From Anaerolineae bacterium (lineage in GTDB: Bacteria > Chloroflexota > Anaerolineae > Aggregatilineales > Aggregatilineaceae), in NCBI GenBank assembly GCA_018432315.1, contig JAHDLB010000018.1, positions 62,001-126,000 on the forward strand: 64,000 nucleotides of DNA, in the 5' to 3' direction. A program made the translations under genes and the position numbers. Shown here one piece after another: positions 61,978-64,000 of this stretch. Numbering within the stretch: position 1 is the stretch's first letter; each line of letters opens with the position of its first letter. The notes under the pieces are model-generated. The model worked only from the letters and a program-made list of their open reading frames with translations. It was not told where the DNA came from and did not search any database.

Positions 61978-64000
61978 ATGACAACTCCGCCTCCCCTCGC
62001 GCCCGATCGCACCGTGCGCACGACCTGCCCGTACTGCGGCGTGGGATGCCAGATGGATCTGCACATCAAAGACGACACGATTTTTCGCGTCGGCGCCCCC
62101 TTCGACACCGCGCCCAATTACGGCAACCTGTGCGTCAAGGGCCGCTTCGGCACCGACTTCACGACCCACCCCCGCCGTCTGAAGACTCCCCTGATCCGCA
62201 CGGGCGGCCCCGGCGAATTCCGCGAGGCCACCTGGGACGAGGCGCTGTCGTTGGTCAGCGCGCAACTCAGCCGGATCGTGCGCGATCACGACGGTGATGC
62301 CATCGCCACTTACGCCTGTGCCAAAGCCACCAACGAAGACAACTACGTGTTTCAGAAGTGGGTTCGGTCGGTGCTGCACACCAACAACATCGACCACTGC
62401 GCACGGCTGTGTCACGCGGGCAGCGTCACCGGCCTCCAGCTCGCCATCGGCTCCAGCGCGATGAGCAACAGCATCGCCGAAATGGAACACCTCGACACGT
62501 TCATCGTGACAGGCAGTAACACGACCGAAACCCACCCGGTGATCAGCCTCTTCTTGAAAAAAGCTGTCCGGCAAAACGGCGCAAAACTCATCGTCGTCGA
62601 TCCGCGCCAGATCGAGCTGACCGACTTCGCCACGCTGTGGCTGCGCCAGAATCCCGGCACCGACGTGGCCGTCTATCAGGCGATGGCCCACGTCATCGTG
62701 ACCGAGGAACTCTACGACGAGACCTTCGTCGGGGCGCGAACCGAGGGTTTCGCCGAATACGCGCAGTCGCTGGCATCGTTCACTCCCGAATGGGCCGAAC
62801 AGGTCAGCGGCGTTCCCGCCAATGACATCCGCCAGGCCGCCCGCATGTACGCGACGGCCAACAGCGCGGCCATCTACTGGGGCATGGGCATCAGCCAGAG
62901 CACGCACGGCACCGACAACGCGCTGGCCCTGGTCAACCTCGCCCTTCTGACGGGGCACATTGGGCGGCCCGGCACCGGGCTGAATCCGCTCCGCGGCCAG
63001 AACAACGTGCAGGGCTGTTCGGACAGCGGCGGACTGCCCAACGTCTACACCGCGTACCAGCGCGTCGACGATCCGGCGGTGCGCGCCCGGTTCGAGCAGG
63101 CGTGGCACACGCCACTGTCGCCCGACCCGGGCCTGACCGTCACCGAGATGATGGACGCCGCCCTCACCGGCAAGATCCGCGCGATGGTCATCCTCGGTGA
63201 GGATCCGCTGATGAGCGAGCCCAACATCGACCACGCCCGCCACGCTCTCGAAGCGCTGGACTTCATGGTGTGCATCGATATCCTGCCCAACCGCACCACC
63301 GATTACGCGCACGTCATCCTGCCCGCCGCCAGTTTTGCCGAGAAAGACGGCACCTTCACCAACAGCGACCGGCGCGTCCAGCGGGTGCGCCAAGCGCTGC
63401 CGCTGGTCGGGCAGTCCCGCCTGGACTGGGCGATCGTTTGCGACCTTGCCCGCCGGATGGAAGCCGAACTTGGCATCGAACATAGCGCCGGGTTCGACTA
63501 TCCCGACGCCGAAGCAATCTGGGAGGAAATGCGCCGCGTCACGCCCGATTTCTACGGGATCACGTATGCGCGCCTCGACCGGGAAAGCGGCGTTCACTGG
63601 CCCTGCCCCGCGCCCGATCACCCTGGCACGCCGTACCTGTTCGCCGACGATTTTCCACGTGGCAAAGGCAAATTCTGGGCGCTGGAGTACGGCACCGAGA
63701 GCGAGCTGCCCGACGACGAATACCCGTATCACCTCACGACGGGGCGCGTGCTGTTTCACTGGCATGGCGGCGCCCTCACCCGGCGCTCGAAGCTCGACGA
63801 CATCTTCCCCGAGCCCGTGCTCGAAATCCATCCCGACGACGCCCGCACCCTGGACGTCAGCACCGGCGACTGGATCGAGGCCGTTTCGCGCCGGGGCCGA
63901 ATCGTCTGCCGCGCCCTGGTGACGGGGCGCTCGCCTGCCGGGACGGTCTTCCTCCCGTTCCACTTTGCCGAGGCGGCGGCCAACCTGCTCACCTGGGAAA
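61978..64000 (+). CDS. fdhA: Formate dehydrogenase catalytic subunit FdhA (right end missing)
   Basis: An open frame of 674 codons runs from ATG 61978 (GGAG 11 bases before) off the right edge. The [4Fe-4S] motif is Cys17, Cys20, Cys24 and Cys52 (TCPYCGVGC...NLCVKG). The molybdenum ligand is Cys145 (HCARLCHAGSVTGL, the R-V/L-C/U-H motif), so it is not a selenoprotein. HNTNNIDHCAR-like and GSNTTETHPV, LRGQNNVQGCSDSGGLPN and GEDPLMSEPN are typical of the bis-MGD FdhF/FdhA family. It would oxidise formate to CO2 or reduce CO2. The frame contains no stops or shifts. Confidence 0.95.
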   Translation, partial: MTTPPPLAPDRTVRTTCPYCGVGCQMDLHIKDDTIFRVGAPFDTAPNYGNLCVKGRFGTDFTTHPRRLKTPLIRTGGPGEFREATWDEALSLVSAQLSRIVRDHDGDAIATYACAKATNEDNYVFQKWVRSVLHTNNIDHCARLCHAGSVTGLQLAIGSSAMSNSIAEMEHLDTFIVTGSNTTETHPVISLFLKKAVRQNGAKLIVVDPRQIELTDFATLWLRQNPGTDVAVYQAMAHVIVTEELYDETFVGARTEGFAEYAQSLASFTPEWAEQVSGVPANDIRQAARMYATANSAAIYWGMGISQSTHGTDNALALVNLALLTGHIGRPGTGLNPLRGQNNVQGCSDSGGLPNVYTAYQRVDDPAVRARFEQAWHTPLSPDPGLTVTEMMDAALTGKIRAMVILGEDPLMSEPNIDHARHALEALDFMVCIDILPNRTTDYAHVILPAASFAEKDGTFTNSDRRVQRVRQALPLVGQSRLDWAIVCDLARRMEAELGIEHSAGFDYPDAEAIWEEMRRVTPDFYGITYARLDRESGVHWPCPAPDHPGTPYLFADDFPRGKGKFWALEYGTESELPDDEYPYHLTTGRVLFHWHGGALTRRSKLDDIFPEPVLEIHPDDARTLDVSTGDWIEAVSRRGRIVCRALVTGRSPAGTVFLPFHFAEAAANLLTWE

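Noticed and set aside
61960-63963. 667-codon minus-strand frame at the right edge
   Set aside because: Antisense to fdhA, whose motifs (4Fe-4S, Cys145, MGD-binding) are all on the plus strand.
61978-64000. Possible selenocysteine in FdhA
   Set aside because: The active-site position is a normal TGT (Cys145) and no in-frame TGA or SECIS-like hairpin is needed.

Overview
This is a GC-rich bacterial chromosomal window with dense coding on both strands, short intergenic gaps and no rRNA, tRNA, CRISPR array, transposase or phage gene that I can see. The gene content suggests a member of the Chloroflexota, probably Anaerolineae-like. The reasons are many TPR proteins with Thr/Pro (TPTPT) linkers, proteins made only of pre-peptidase C-terminal (PPC) repeats, a DUF3090/SCO1664/phosphomutase trio otherwise typical of Actinobacteria, a family-typical HTH protein at the left edge, and a formate dehydrogenase with a fused NuoE-NuoF subunit. 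The taxonomic call is inference; no marker gene settles it.

Layout. 1-7.2 kb: end of a sigma-region-4-like HTH protein, a three-S1-domain RNA-binding protein, an ABC exporter pair (ATPase plus FtsX/MacB-type permease), a DUF1028 hydrolase and a CrtC/AttH-like secreted protein. 7.2-16 kb: SufE-like protein and rhodanese, an SRPBCC protein, a PspC-domain protein, an MFS sugar-type symporter and two exported proteins with 11 PPC-like repeats between them. 16-24 kb: cmk, a ComEC homologue interrupted by an in-frame TGA, ppk, a free-standing DnaB-type ATPase, lipA and mobA. 24-35 kb: O-antigen-ligase/TPR protein, ComM, M1 peptidase lipoprotein, the L21-L27-L31 ribosomal genes with a clear promoter and leader, tdk, an esterase, a CPBP protease and an LCP protein. 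35-43 kb: a sensor kinase with an eroded ATPase domain, the phosphomutase/DUF3090/SCO1664 trio, and a MoxR-DUF58-DUF4129 operon. 43-54.5 kb: a membrane TPR protein, thpR, rsfS, ndk, two very large acidic proteins filled with short Trp motifs (P-D-W-L type) plus TPRs, and an HDAC-like deacetylase. 54.7-64 kb: H+-pumping pyrophosphatase hppA, then a formate dehydrogenase locus. In that locus fdhA (running off the right edge) is divergent from a NuoEF fusion, a NuoG-like Fe-S subunit, fdhD and an AIR-synthase-family protein.

How genes work together. fdhA, NuoEF and the Fe-S subunit would form a soluble NAD-linked formate dehydrogenase. FdhD would sulfurate its Mo/W-bis-MGD cofactor, and MobA, encoded 34 kb away, could supply the MGD nucleotide. 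ndk, cmk and tdk are nucleotide salvage enzymes; ppk and hppA handle polyphosphate and pyrophosphate energy.

The items most worth a second look are: (1) the leader between fdhD and the AIR-synthase gene, with a near-consensus promoter, an SD-sequestering hairpin, an 18-codon ORF with a perfect SD, a 14-bp hairpin and a terminator; (2) the pair of giant acidic Trp-motif proteins; (3) the split ComEC with a degenerate metallo-beta-lactamase domain; (4) ribosomal protein L31 fused to an RNA-polymerase-alpha-CTD-like domain; (5) the sensor kinase with a lost ATP site.
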